64,000 bases of DNA from Roseateles chitinivorans (lineage in GTDB: Bacteria > Pseudomonadota > Gammaproteobacteria > Burkholderiales > Burkholderiaceae_C): assembly GCF_002761755.1 (NCBI RefSeq), contig NZ_PEOG01000016.1, positions 40,853-104,852 on the forward strand. The letters run 5' to 3'. A program made the position numbers and the translations under genes. The notes under the pieces are model-generated. The model made no database searches and was not told the origin of the DNA. It saw nothing but the letters and a program-made list of their open reading frames with translations. Below, in pieces: positions 52,143 to 60,541 of the stretch (position 1 is its first letter; each line of letters begins with the position of its first letter).

Positions 52143-53261
52143 TCAGGTGGGAGGAAGCTCCAGCACTTCGTCCCCATGGCCGTCGCGCTCGCCGGTCGGG
52201 CGCCAGCCAAGCCGACGATAGAAGCCGTGCGATCGGTGCGCCGGGTTGTCGGAGCACCCCAGGAACAGGCGCTGGTGCCCCAGCGCGCGCAGCTGCGCGA
52301 CCATGCGGCCCAGCAACGCGCGCCCGAGTCCCTGCTTTTCATGCGCGGGCAGCAGTGCGAGCACGACGATCTCGCCGGTCCTCGAATCTCCGAAGCAGTA
52401 GCCGGCCAGGCGGCCCTCGACCTCTGCGACGATCCCCGGCAAGGTTCCGTCACGCACCTGCCCGGACCAGGACGCTTCAGTGATGCCCAGCTCGGCCAAC
52501 CGCGCCGCTGGGACGGCATTCTCCCGGGTACGTCCGCGCAGTTCGATGCAGGCGGCGATGTCGGACGGCAGGGCCGGTCGCAAGGAGAAGCGCCGGGTCG
52601 GACGCCACTCGACCAGGCGCCCGCCGTCCATCACGCCGATCCAGTCGCCGATCGACTCGGCCTCGTCGGGGTCATGGGTGACCATCAACGCGGTCTGGCC
52701 GGCGGCGCGCAGGATGTCGCGCACCTCGCCGGCCAGGCGGTCGCGGGTGGTCGCGTCCAGGCTGGAGAACGGCTCGTCGAGCAGCAGCAACCGCGGCGAT
52801 GGCGCCAGCGCACGCGCCAGCGCGATCCGCTGCTGCTGGCCACCGGACAGCTCATGCGGCATCCGCGCGCCGAGCGAGTCCAGGCCCACCATCGCCAGCA
52901 GTTCCTGCACGCGACGGTCGCGCTCCGCGCGCGGCCGGCGCCGAAGGCCGAAGCCCACGTTGGCCGCCGCATCCAGGTGTGGAAACAGCGCGATCTCCTG
53001 GAACAGCAGACCGACGCCGCGTCGCTCCGGCTCGACATGCAGGCCGGGGCCCGACAACAGCTGTCCCGCCAGCGCGATGCGGCCCGCCTCCAGCGGCTCG
53101 AAGCCCGCGATGGCGCGCAGCGCCGTGCTCTTGCCGCAGCCCGACGGACCGAGCAGGCAGGCGATGGTCCCCAGCGGCTGGGTCAGCGACAGACCACGCA
53201 GGACCGGGGCGGCGGCACCGGGATAACGGACCTGGAGGTCCTCGAGGGACAGGGTGCTCAT
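52143..53261 (-). CDS. Iron-type ABC transporter ATPase fused to a GNAT acetyltransferase
   Basis: Protein of 372 aa made of two domains in one frame. Residues 1-215 are an FbpC-type ATPase: Walker A GPSGCGKST (38-46), signature LSGGQQQRI (138-146), Walker B RLLLLDEPFSSLD (157-169), switch His196. In place of the C-terminal regulatory (TOBE) domain usual for FbpC, residues about 224-372 form a GNAT fold (FSLRPALPSDIAACIELR at the start; acetyl-CoA loop VLALLPAHEKQGLGRALL at 299-317; ending with GFYRRLGWRPTGE). The loop has Glu where Arg/Gln is usual. ATGA overlap with the permease places it in the importer operon. The acetylated target is unknown. Confidence 0.9.
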   Translation of the reverse strand: MSTLSLEDLQVRYPGAAAPVLRGLSLTQPLGTIACLLGPSGCGKSTALRAIAGFEPLEAGRIALAGQLLSGPGLHVEPERRGVGLLFQEIALFPHLDAAANVGFGLRRRPRAERDRRVQELLAMVGLDSLGARMPHELSGGQQQRIALARALAPSPRLLLLDEPFSSLDATTRDRLAGEVRDILRAAGQTALMVTHDPDEAESIGDWIGVMDGGRLVEWRPTRRFSLRPALPSDIAACIELRGRTRENAVPAARLAELGITEASWSGQVRDGTLPGIVAEVEGRLAGYCFGDSRTGEIVVLALLPAHEKQGLGRALLGRMVAQLRALGHQRLFLGCSDNPAHRSHGFYRRLGWRPTGERDGHGDEVLELPPT

Positions 53262-54949
53262 GTCGCTTCCTTCATCGGCATGAATGCGGGAGACGCGTCG
53301 GCCGAGGGCGATGCCGACGCGGGTTCTCGGCTCAGCAGCAGCACCGCCGGCAGCCCCACCGCCACGATCAGCAGCGCCGCGAGCGCGCCGTGCTCATAAC
53401 TGCCGCGCGCGGCCTCGGCGTACAGCAGCGTCGGCAAGGTCTCGAAGTTGGCCGGCCGCAGCAGCAGCGAGGCCGGCAGTTCCTTCATCACATCGATGAA
53501 CACCAGCAGCGCGCTGGCGGAAAGCGCCGGCCTCAGCAGCGGCAGGTGGACCCGGCGCAGCGTGCCCCAGGGCGATTCGCCCAGGCTGCGCGCGACCTGC
53601 TCCAGCGGCGCCGGCAGCCGCGCCAGTCCGGCCTCGACGCCACCGATCGGCAGCGCCAGGAAACGAAGGACGCAGGCCAGGACCAGCACCGCGCCCAGGC
53701 TCATCAGCGGCAAGCCGGGCAGCCCCAGCGCGGCGGCGATCCCTCCGTCCATCGCCAGCGCCGGCGGCAGCAGCCCGATCGCCAGCACCGTGCCGGGGAT
53801 GCCATAGCCCAGCGCCGCGCTGCCCAGCCACCACGCGCGGCGGCGCCCCGCCCCGCCCGTCGGACGCGAGGCCCAGGCGACGATCAAGCCGGCCCCCACG
53901 GCGATCGCGGTCACGCCGAGCGCCAGTCCCCCCGAGTTCATCGCCCCGGCCAGCACCTCGGGGGACAGGCCGTGCCCTTCGGCCGCACGCTTGCCGGCCA
54001 GCACCGCCAGATGGCCCGCCGGCAGCACGAAGCCGACCAGCACCGGCAGCGCGGCCGCCGCCGTCGCGAGCCCGGCTCGCAGCCCGCGCAGCCGGCGCCG
54101 CGGCGCGGGCCGCATCGCATGGACGGTGCCGGCGCGACGACGCCGTCGCCCCTGGCGTTCCAGCCAGACCAGCAGCGCCACCATGGCCAGCATCGCGCAG
54201 GCGATCTGCGCCGCCGCGCCCAGGTCGGAGCGGGTGATCCAGGTCGTGTAGACGGTGGTCGTCAGCGTGGTCACGCCCAGGAACTCCGAGGCGCCGACAT
54301 CGTTCAGCACCTCCAGCAGCACCAGCCCCACGCCGACCGCCAGCGCCGGCCGCGCCATCGGCAGCGCGACCCGCCGGAACGCGCCCCATGGCCCCTCGCC
54401 GAGCAGGCGCGCGACCTCCATCAGCCGGGCCGGCTGGGTCGCGAACATGGCGCGCATGCTCAGGTAGACGTAGGGATAGAGAACGGCCGAGAGCACCAGC
54501 ACCGCGCCCATCATCGAGCGCGCATCGGGCAGGCGGAACTGGCGCGGCGATTCGAAGCCCAGCAGTGCGCGCACCGCGCTCTGGAAGGGGCCGATCGGAT
54601 GCAGCAGGTCCACGTAGCTGTAGGCCGCGATGTAGGTCGGCACCGTCAGCGGCAGCAGCAGCGCCCATTGCAAGACGGCGCGACCGGGGAAGTCGGTGCG
54701 CGTCACCAGCCAAGCGCTGCCGGTCCCAACGAGCGCCGTCAGCAACCCGACGCCGGCCAGCAAGGTCGCCGTCTGCGCCGCCGCGAGCGGCAGCACATGC
54801 GCGGCGAGATGGCCCCAATGCGCGGCCCCGGCGCCAAGCGCCGTCCAGGCGAGCGCGACGAGCGGCGCCAGCACCGCCAGCGCGATCGCCGTGGCCATCG
54901 CGTGCCAGAGCGGGCCGACCGCGCGCGGCCGGCCGAGGACCGTCCTCAC
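53258..54949 (-). CDS. Iron(III) ABC transporter permease (FbpB/SfuB type)
   Basis: Membrane protein of 563 aa, two fused permease halves with about 12 hydrophobic segments. The coupling loops are RLMEVARLLGEGPWGAFRRVALP in the first half and PLEQVARSLGESPWGTLRRVHLP in the second, each with the EAA-like Gly. Further signs of ferric-iron permeases are NDVGASEFLGVTTLTTTVYTTW and IDVMKELPASLLLRP. The ATPase gene overlaps by 4 nt; the binding protein gene lies 4 bp upstream. It moves Fe3+ from the periplasm to the cytoplasm. Confidence 0.93.
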   Translation of the reverse strand: MRTVLGRPRAVGPLWHAMATAIALAVLAPLVALAWTALGAGAAHWGHLAAHVLPLAAAQTATLLAGVGLLTALVGTGSAWLVTRTDFPGRAVLQWALLLPLTVPTYIAAYSYVDLLHPIGPFQSAVRALLGFESPRQFRLPDARSMMGAVLVLSAVLYPYVYLSMRAMFATQPARLMEVARLLGEGPWGAFRRVALPMARPALAVGVGLVLLEVLNDVGASEFLGVTTLTTTVYTTWITRSDLGAAAQIACAMLAMVALLVWLERQGRRRRRAGTVHAMRPAPRRRLRGLRAGLATAAAALPVLVGFVLPAGHLAVLAGKRAAEGHGLSPEVLAGAMNSGGLALGVTAIAVGAGLIVAWASRPTGGAGRRRAWWLGSAALGYGIPGTVLAIGLLPPALAMDGGIAAALGLPGLPLMSLGAVLVLACVLRFLALPIGGVEAGLARLPAPLEQVARSLGESPWGTLRRVHLPLLRPALSASALLVFIDVMKELPASLLLRPANFETLPTLLYAEAARGSYEHGALAALLIVAVGLPAVLLLSREPASASPSADASPAFMPMKEAT

Positions 54950-54953
54950 GCCC

Positions 54954-56042
54954 TCACTGGTCGAAGGCGACCTTGTCGATCAGCAGGCTGGCCTGCTTGC
55001 GATGACGAGCAATCTCGGTCAGCGGCAGGGTGTCGGCCTTGACCGGCCCGATCGCCGACTGGATCAGCGGATCCAGCGCGACGCCGGCACGCACCGGGTA
55101 TTCATAGTTGGTCTGCGCATAGAGCTGCTGCGCCGGCTCGGACACCAGGAAGGCCAGCAGCGCCCGCGCCGCGGCCGGGTTGGGCGCATGCTTGGCCAGC
55201 GCGGCGCCGCTGATGTTCACATGCGTGCCGGAGCCCTTCGCGGCGAAGGTCGGCTTCAGCACCTGGATGCCGTCGCCCCACTTGCGCGCGTCGCTGCCCG
55301 GCTGCGACGACTTCATCTGGCCCACGTAATACGAGTTGGCCAGGCCGACATCGCAGATGCCCCCCAGGATGTCGCGGGCCACGTCGCGGTCGCCGCCGGT
55401 GGGCTTGCGGCCGAGGTTGGCCTTCAGGCCGCGCAGCCACTGCTCGGTCCGGGCCTCGCCGTCGTGCGCGATCATCGCGGCCACCAGCGCCGTGTTGTAG
55501 GGATGCTGGCCGGAACGGGTGCAGACCTTGCCTTTCCACTTCGGGTCGGCCAGGTCCTCGTAGCGGATCGGGCCGGCCTTGAGCGCCTGGTCGGCGTACA
55601 GCACCCGGGCCCGCATCGACAGCGCGGTCCACTGCCCGTCCGCGGCGCGCAGGGTGGCCGGCACCGCCGCCTCGACCTCGGCCGACTTCAGCGGCTGGGT
55701 CACGCCGCCCTCGACCAGGTCGACCAGATTGCCCACGTCCACCGTCATCAGCAGGTCGACCGGCGAGCGCGCGCCCTCGGCCTTGACGCGCTCCAGCAGC
55801 CCATCCTTCACGAACACGGTGTTGACCTTGGTGCCGGTGCGGGCGGTGAAGGCCGACAACAGCGGCTGGATCAGCGCGACCTCGCGCGTCGTGTAGAGCG
55901 TCAGTTCGCCGCCGGCCGGCGCCGCGGCGCGCGCCACCGCTGGGGCGACCGCGAGGGTGATGGCCAGGCCGGACAGCGCCAGCGCCGCGGCGGCCCCGAT
56001 CGGGCGCAAGGAGGGTCGGAAGGAGGTCGTCAGTGAGCGCAT
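54954..56042 (-). CDS. Periplasmic iron(III)-binding protein (FbpA/FutA type)
   Basis: Protein of 362 aa. A signal peptide ends near ARAAAPAG. The mature domain starts GELTLYTTREVALIQPLLSAFTARTG and has WTALSMRARVLYAD, GICDVGLANSYYVGQM (the pair of tyrosines that bind Fe3+), and YPVRAGVALDPLIQS. AAAGAGA lies before the ATG at 56042. A near-perfect Fur box is 53 bp upstream of the start codon, so the operon should be on when iron is short. Confidence 0.93.
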   Translation of the reverse strand: MRSLTTSFRPSLRPIGAAAALALSGLAITLAVAPAVARAAAPAGGELTLYTTREVALIQPLLSAFTARTGTKVNTVFVKDGLLERVKAEGARSPVDLLMTVDVGNLVDLVEGGVTQPLKSAEVEAAVPATLRAADGQWTALSMRARVLYADQALKAGPIRYEDLADPKWKGKVCTRSGQHPYNTALVAAMIAHDGEARTEQWLRGLKANLGRKPTGGDRDVARDILGGICDVGLANSYYVGQMKSSQPGSDARKWGDGIQVLKPTFAAKGSGTHVNISGAALAKHAPNPAAARALLAFLVSEPAQQLYAQTNYEYPVRAGVALDPLIQSAIGPVKADTLPLTEIARHRKQASLLIDKVAFDQ

Positions 56043-56093
56043 CGTGGGTCTCTTTCGCTGGCATCCCGGAGGACGGTGGAACCGGAACCTGTC

Positions 56094-56114
56094 GATGAGA
56101 ATTACTCTCATCTG
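56094..56114. promoter_or_regulatory. Fur box of the iron-importer operon
   Basis: ATGAGAATTACTCTCAT (56095-56111) is a 6-bp palindrome around a 5-bp centre, flanked by G and CTG. It closely matches the classical Fur site and lies 53 bp before the binding-protein start. It should repress the operon when iron is plentiful. Confidence 0.8.
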
Positions 56115-56258
56115 AGGAGTGGCGCACTTTAGGTGCTGGCCTCCGAAGCGGCAAGGAGACAAATACTGGGGGAGGCGAAGGAATTGATGCATGCCGTCCG
56201 GCGGCGCCCGCGCGCTCGGGTTTCCGGGCCTTCGGGGCGCCGGAGGACCGCCGGTCGC

Positions 56259-57266
56259 TCAGGCGGGCTCGGCCGGCGGGGCCGTCTGCGGCAGCGCCCG
56301 GGCGCCCGCGGCGATCACGTCCGAGATCTCGCCGATCACCTGGCGCAGCCAGCGCTGGGCGGGATCGGGCTCGGCGCGCACATGCCAGACCTGGCTGATG
56401 TCGATGCCACGCAGCGCGAAGGGCAGATGCCGGCAGGCGAGCTGCCCCGCGAAGCCGGTCGCGGGCACGAAGCTGTCCGGCAGCACCGTGATCAGGTCGG
56501 ACTGCTGCACCGCCATCGTGCCGGTGAAGAAGCTGTTGACCGTCATCGCGACGGTGCGCTTGCGGCCAATCATCGCCAGGGCGTCGTCGACGAAGCCGTG
56601 CGCCCGTCCCGCGAAGCTGACCCGCAGGTGCTGCGCCGCGCAGTAGGCGTCCAGCGTCAGCGCGCCGGGCGCGGCCAGCGGATGGTCGGCGCGCATCACG
56701 CAGACATAGCGGCTGGCATAGAGCGCCTCGCGGCGGAAGGCGGCGCTGTCGTCCTCGACCAGCAGTTGCTCGGTCAGGTCGGGGAAGAAGCCGATGGCCA
56801 GGTCCGCCCAGCCCTGCTCCAGCAGCTCGCGCGGGTCGCGGGTGGTCAGCGGCACCACCCGCAGGCCGACATGAATCCCCTCGTCCAGGAAACGCCGCGC
56901 CAGCTGCGGCACCACCAGGGCCGCGGTGGCGTCGGCCATGGCCAGCGTGAAGCTGACCGTGTTGCCGGCGGCGCGGGGGTCGAAGATCTGCGGCTCCAGC
57001 GCCTGCTGCAGGCTGGAGAGCGCGCGCCGCACCACCGGCCACAGTGCCTGGGCATGCGGCGTGGGCTCGACGCCGGTGGAGGACGGGATGAACAGTTCCT
57101 CGTGGGTCGCCTCCCGCAGCCGGCGCAGCGCATTGCTGACGGCCGGCTGGGTGATGGCCAGCCGATGCGCGGCCCGGGTGACATGCCGCTCTTCCATCAC
57201 CACGTCGAAGACGCGCAGCAGGTTCAGGTCCAGCGTCCGGAAGTTGACGGGGCGGGGGATGCTCAT
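56259..57266 (-). CDS. LysR-type regulator
   Basis: Regulator of 335 aa. The N-terminus NFRTLDLNLLRVFDVVMEERHVTRAAHRLAITQPAVSNAL in sequence is the standard helix-turn-helix of the NodD/LinR-like LysR branch. The effector domain includes FTLAMADATAALVVPQL and LAIGFFPDLTEQLLVEDD. The ATG at 57266 is chosen to match family length. It is divergent from an 84-aa gene and sits behind the iron operon; the target genes are unknown. Confidence 0.87.
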   Translation of the reverse strand: MSIPRPVNFRTLDLNLLRVFDVVMEERHVTRAAHRLAITQPAVSNALRRLREATHEELFIPSSTGVEPTPHAQALWPVVRRALSSLQQALEPQIFDPRAAGNTVSFTLAMADATAALVVPQLARRFLDEGIHVGLRVVPLTTRDPRELLEQGWADLAIGFFPDLTEQLLVEDDSAAFRREALYASRYVCVMRADHPLAAPGALTLDAYCAAQHLRVSFAGRAHGFVDDALAMIGRKRTVAMTVNSFFTGTMAVQQSDLITVLPDSFVPATGFAGQLACRHLPFALRGIDISQVWHVRAEPDPAQRWLRQVIGEISDVIAAGARALPQTAPPAEPA

Positions 57267-57426
57267 GCGCCGGATGCTAATTCCGTCACGGGTCATTTCT
57301 GGCGGTGATGGCCCGATTCCGAAGCGCAATTGGCGTGCCCTACGTAAAAACCGCAATATCTCGGCCATGGCGCAAGGCCACCCGCCAAGCAAGCGCCACC
57401 GAACATCACCTCAGAAGGGAACCGCC

Positions 57427-57681
57427 ATGATCACCACCACGCTGAATGTCCAAGTGATGGCTGCCGACGCAGCCCGGGTCCGCGCCGCGAGCGCCGCCGG
57501 CGAGCGTCTGGTGAGCCTGGCCCTGCGCGCCGGCCACGCGGTCGTCGAATTCGTCAACGCCGCCGCCGAGATCCGCCCCCGCGATGCGGTGCTGCAGGCC
57601 GCCTCCGAGCAGTCGGCCGAGCGCCCGGACCTGGCCTTCTCGCTGCGCCGCGTCGCCCGCAACGGCTGGATGATGTATTGA
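57427..57681 (+). CDS. Small hypothetical protein, 84 aa
   Basis: Protein of 84 aa with the start AGAAGGGA-N5-ATG, a strong ribosome site. It is rich in Ala, Arg and Val with an amphipathic helical middle (AADAARVRAASAAGERLVSLALRAGHAVVEFVNAAAE) and a C-terminus RNGWMMY. It has no signal peptide or membrane helix. It has its own intrinsic terminator, so it is a single-gene transcript divergent from a LysR gene, which may control it. I do not recognise the family. The helical register might suit a small DNA- or protein-binding factor, but that is speculation. Confidence 0.75.
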   Translation: MITTTLNVQVMAADAARVRAASAAGERLVSLALRAGHAVVEFVNAAAEIRPRDAVLQAASEQSAERPDLAFSLRRVARNGWMMY

Positions 57682-57730
57682 TCGAGTCTCCTCCGGACGC
57701 CTGACCCGCGTCCGCTCCTGCAAGGATTGA

Positions 57731-57756
57731 GCCGGGCCGAAAGGTCCGGCTTTTTT
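57731..57756 (+). terminator. Intrinsic terminator of the 84-aa gene
   Basis: GCCGGGCC-GAAA-GGTCCGGC forms an 8-bp stem with one G-T pair and a GAAA tetraloop, followed directly by six T. It ends 6 bp before the next start codon and 75 bp after the stop of the 84-aa gene. Confidence 0.9.
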
Positions 57757-57762
57757 CTTGGG

Positions 57763-58620
57763 ATGATCGCCCGCATGCCCGATCCGACCCTTCTCGACGC
57801 CGCCCGCTTCGCCGGCGGCCATGCGTTGGCGATCTACGCCGTGCTCCTGCTGCTGGTGATGCTCACCGCAGGCCTCGTCGCCCGCGCGCTGCTGCCCCTG
57901 CGCGGCTCCTCGGTCGCGACGCCCGAGCCGCTCTCCCCCATCGCCCTGCTGCTGCGCTTCGCGGCGGGCTTCGCCTGCCTGGTCGGCGGCGCGATGCTGT
58001 TCGCCGCGATCGCGGAGGAGCTCCATGCCGAGCCGACCCTCGGCCAGCTCGACGAGGCCTTCATCGTCGCGATGATCGGTCAGGTGCCCGACGCGGCGCT
58101 GCGTGCCTTCTACCTGCTCACCCTGGTCGGCAACCGCGAGACGCTGATCACCCTGGGCGTGGCGGTCACCGTGGGCCTGCTGGTCCTGCGCCGCCGCGGG
58201 CTGGCGCTCGGCTGGGCGCTGGCGATGCTGGGCAACGGTGCCCTCAATCCGACGCTGAAGCAGGTCTTCGAGCGCGCCCGGCCGATCCACCCGACCCGCT
58301 GGCTGACCGAGGACGGCTTCAGCTTCCCCAGCGGCCACAGCTCGGGCGCCGTGATCGCCATGGGCATGCTCGCCTACCTCGCGGTGCGGCTGCTGCCGCG
58401 GCGCTGGCATGTGCCAGCCTGGATCGCGGCCGCCGGGCTCGCCTTCTCGATCGGCGCGAGCCGGGTGTTCCTGCGCGTCCACTTCCCGAGCGACGTCCTC
58501 GCCGGCTTCGCCTCGGGCGCGGCCTGGCTGACGGTGTCGATCGCCAGCATCGAGCTCGCGCGCTGGGCGAAGCGCCGGCGCATCGCGGCTCAGGCGAGCG
58601 GCGTCGAACTCACGCGCTGA
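57763..58620 (+). CDS. PAP2-type membrane phosphatase
   Basis: Integral membrane protein of 285 aa. The three catalytic motifs of the family are intact: KQVFERARP, PSGHSSGAV and SRVFLRVHFPSDVLAG, with the catalytic histidines in the second and third. Six hydrophobic segments surround them. It removes phosphate from lipid phosphates such as phosphatidic acid or undecaprenyl diphosphate at the outer face of the inner membrane. The ATG at 57763 or 57775 is possible. Its end overlaps the convergent phosphoesterase by 31 bp. Confidence 0.9.
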   Translation: MIARMPDPTLLDAARFAGGHALAIYAVLLLLVMLTAGLVARALLPLRGSSVATPEPLSPIALLLRFAAGFACLVGGAMLFAAIAEELHAEPTLGQLDEAFIVAMIGQVPDAALRAFYLLTLVGNRETLITLGVAVTVGLLVLRRRGLALGWALAMLGNGALNPTLKQVFERARPIHPTRWLTEDGFSFPSGHSSGAVIAMGMLAYLAVRLLPRRWHVPAWIAAAGLAFSIGASRVFLRVHFPSDVLAGFASGAAWLTVSIASIELARWAKRRRIAAQASGVELTR

Positions 58621-59381
58621 AACTGGCCCGCGGTCTCGTCGACGTCCCAGCGCTCGACGACGGCCGCCTCGCCCCGCTCGGTCCGGATCAGGTTCACCGA
58701 ATTGGGGATGCCGCCCCGCACCCGCGTGCTCAGCGCGGTGCCGGCCTGGACGGCCCAGACCGGCCGCGGCAGGTCCGGCCGGTGGGCATGCAGCGGCAGC
58801 ACGTAAGGCAGGTGGATGTGGCCCCCGACGATCGCATCGACGCCGGCCTCCGCCCAGCGCCGCGCGGCTTTGGCATGACCGCGCAGCAGGTTCTCCAGGT
58901 CCGACGCGCGTGTCACCGCCACCGGCTGGTGGACCGCCACCAGCTTCACCTGACCGGCTCGCGCCCGGGCCAGCCGCTGCGCGGTGCGCTCGATCTGACG
59001 TTCCGAGACTTCTCCGTTCGTGTGCCGGTAGCGCCGGGTCGTGTTGAGCGCGATCAGCAGCAGGTCGTCGGTCTCGAACTCGCCGTCCCGGACCGGACCG
59101 AAGGCGCGCTCGTAGCGCTGGTAGGGATGCAGCAGCCGCGTCGGCAGCGCATAGAGCGGGATGTCGTGATTGCCGGGAATGACCAGTTGCGCCGGAATGC
59201 CAAGCTTGTCGACGAAGGCCCGGGCGCGGGAGAACTCGATCGGCCGCGCGCGCTGGGTGATGTCGCCGGTGATCAGCAGCACATCGGGCCGCAGCTCGGT
59301 GCACAGCCGCTCCAGCGCGGCCAGCGCCATCGGCCGCTCGGTGCCGAAGTGCGGATCGGACATCTGCAGCACGAGCGTCAT
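58590..59381 (-). CDS. Calcineurin-like metallophosphoesterase
   Basis: Protein of 263 aa with all five metal motifs: QMSDPHFG, LLITGDITQ, VIPGNHDIPL, VAVHQPV and VGGHIHLPY. It resembles the class III / CpdA-like group, which includes cyclic-nucleotide and phosphodiester hydrolases. The start overlaps the stop of the lipid-kinase gene by 4 nt, so the two form an operon. Given its partners (a lipid kinase and a PAP2 phosphatase), a phospholipid substrate is as likely as a cyclic nucleotide. Confidence 0.88.
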   Translation of the reverse strand: MTLVLQMSDPHFGTERPMALAALERLCTELRPDVLLITGDITQRARPIEFSRARAFVDKLGIPAQLVIPGNHDIPLYALPTRLLHPYQRYERAFGPVRDGEFETDDLLLIALNTTRRYRHTNGEVSERQIERTAQRLARARAGQVKLVAVHQPVAVTRASDLENLLRGHAKAARRWAEAGVDAIVGGHIHLPYVLPLHAHRPDLPRPVWAVQAGTALSTRVRGGIPNSVNLIRTERGEAAVVERWDVDETAGQFQRVSSTPLA

Positions 59382-60370
59382 CGCCCGGACTCCGCCTCGG
59401 CCAGGCTGGCCTGGGCCTGTCGGCGCTCCTCCGCCAGACCCGGGGGGCGGATCAGCATCAGCCGGTGGGGCGAGACCTCGAAGCGCAGCGGCAGCCGCAT
59501 CCAGAGGACCTCCCCGTCCGTGGCGACCTTCACCCGCCGCGCGCCGAAGCGCCGATCCCGGACCGTCAAGCGGCGGAAGGCGAAATTGACGATCTGGTCC
59601 GCCTCGGCCAGGCGGCCCATGGCGCCGCGCACCAACAGCTTCAGCAGGCCCCATCGGCCCACCGGCTTGAGCATCACGCCGGCCAGCGCGCCCTGGTCGA
59701 TCGCCTGCGCCTCGGGCAGGCCGACCTGCTCCATCTGCAGCGCGTTGTTGCCGACGAAGACCGTCGGCGTGCGGACCTTGCGCGGTGGGCCGTGCGACTC
59801 GATCGTCAGCCCGAGGCTGCGATGACCGCGCAGGATGGTTGCGAGCACCGCCCCGATGGCGATGACCCGGCTGCGGCCGAACTGCCGCTTCCAGACCTCG
59901 CGGTCCTCGAGCGACTGCGAATACAAGCCGAGGCTCGCATTGACGAGGAAGACCCGGTCGTTGAGAAACCCGACCTGGACCGGCACCGCGCGCTCCTCGA
60001 GCAGCACGCGCAGCGCGCCGTCCAGCTCGGCGGGAATGCCGTGGGTGCGCGCGAAGTAGTTGAAGGTGCCCCGGGGCAGCACGCCGAAGGCGCAGCCGCT
60101 GCCGAGCACCGCCTGCGCGACGCAGTTGATGGTGCCGTCGCCGCCCGCGGCCACGACGACGCCACCGGCCTCGGACGCACGCCGCACCGCCTCCCTTGCC
60201 GTGTCGGCCAGGCGGCCCGGCTCCTCGACAGGCAGCAGCTCGCAGACACGGCCCGCCGCGCGGCAGGCGGCCTCGACGGCGGGACCGAGCTCGTCACGAT
60301 CGCCTCGGCCCGAGGCGCGGTTGAACACGACGAAAAGCGGCGCGGAGCGAGGCGCGAGCGGCACGGACAT
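59378..60370 (-). CDS. Diacylglycerol/lipid kinase (DagK/YegS-type)
   Basis: Protein of 330 aa. The N-terminal DAGK catalytic domain starts PLFVVFNRASGRGD and has the nucleotide motif VVVAAGGDGTINCVAQAVLGSG. The product of the C-terminal beta domain includes VFVGNNALQMEQVG and VKVATDGEVLW, the usual DGE motif. It phosphorylates diacylglycerol or a related lipid using ATP at the membrane. ATG 60370 is preferred over one 93 bp upstream. It is the first gene of a two-gene operon with the metallophosphoesterase. Confidence 0.9.
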   Translation of the reverse strand: MSVPLAPRSAPLFVVFNRASGRGDRDELGPAVEAACRAAGRVCELLPVEEPGRLADTAREAVRRASEAGGVVVAAGGDGTINCVAQAVLGSGCAFGVLPRGTFNYFARTHGIPAELDGALRVLLEERAVPVQVGFLNDRVFLVNASLGLYSQSLEDREVWKRQFGRSRVIAIGAVLATILRGHRSLGLTIESHGPPRKVRTPTVFVGNNALQMEQVGLPEAQAIDQGALAGVMLKPVGRWGLLKLLVRGAMGRLAEADQIVNFAFRRLTVRDRRFGARRVKVATDGEVLWMRLPLRFEVSPHRLMLIRPPGLAEERRQAQASLAEAESGR

Positions 60371-60541
60371 GGGCGTTGGGCGCGGCGGCGGGCAGGAAAG
60401 TCGGGACGATACCCGCCTCGGCAAGCGGGACGCCCGACCGGTCGCCGTGACCCGGCGCGGCACTACCGGCCGCGCACTGTCACGGCCTGGCCCTCGCGCC
60501 GGTCGGCCCCGCGAGCGCGGGGCGGCACGCCGCCGCGTCGT

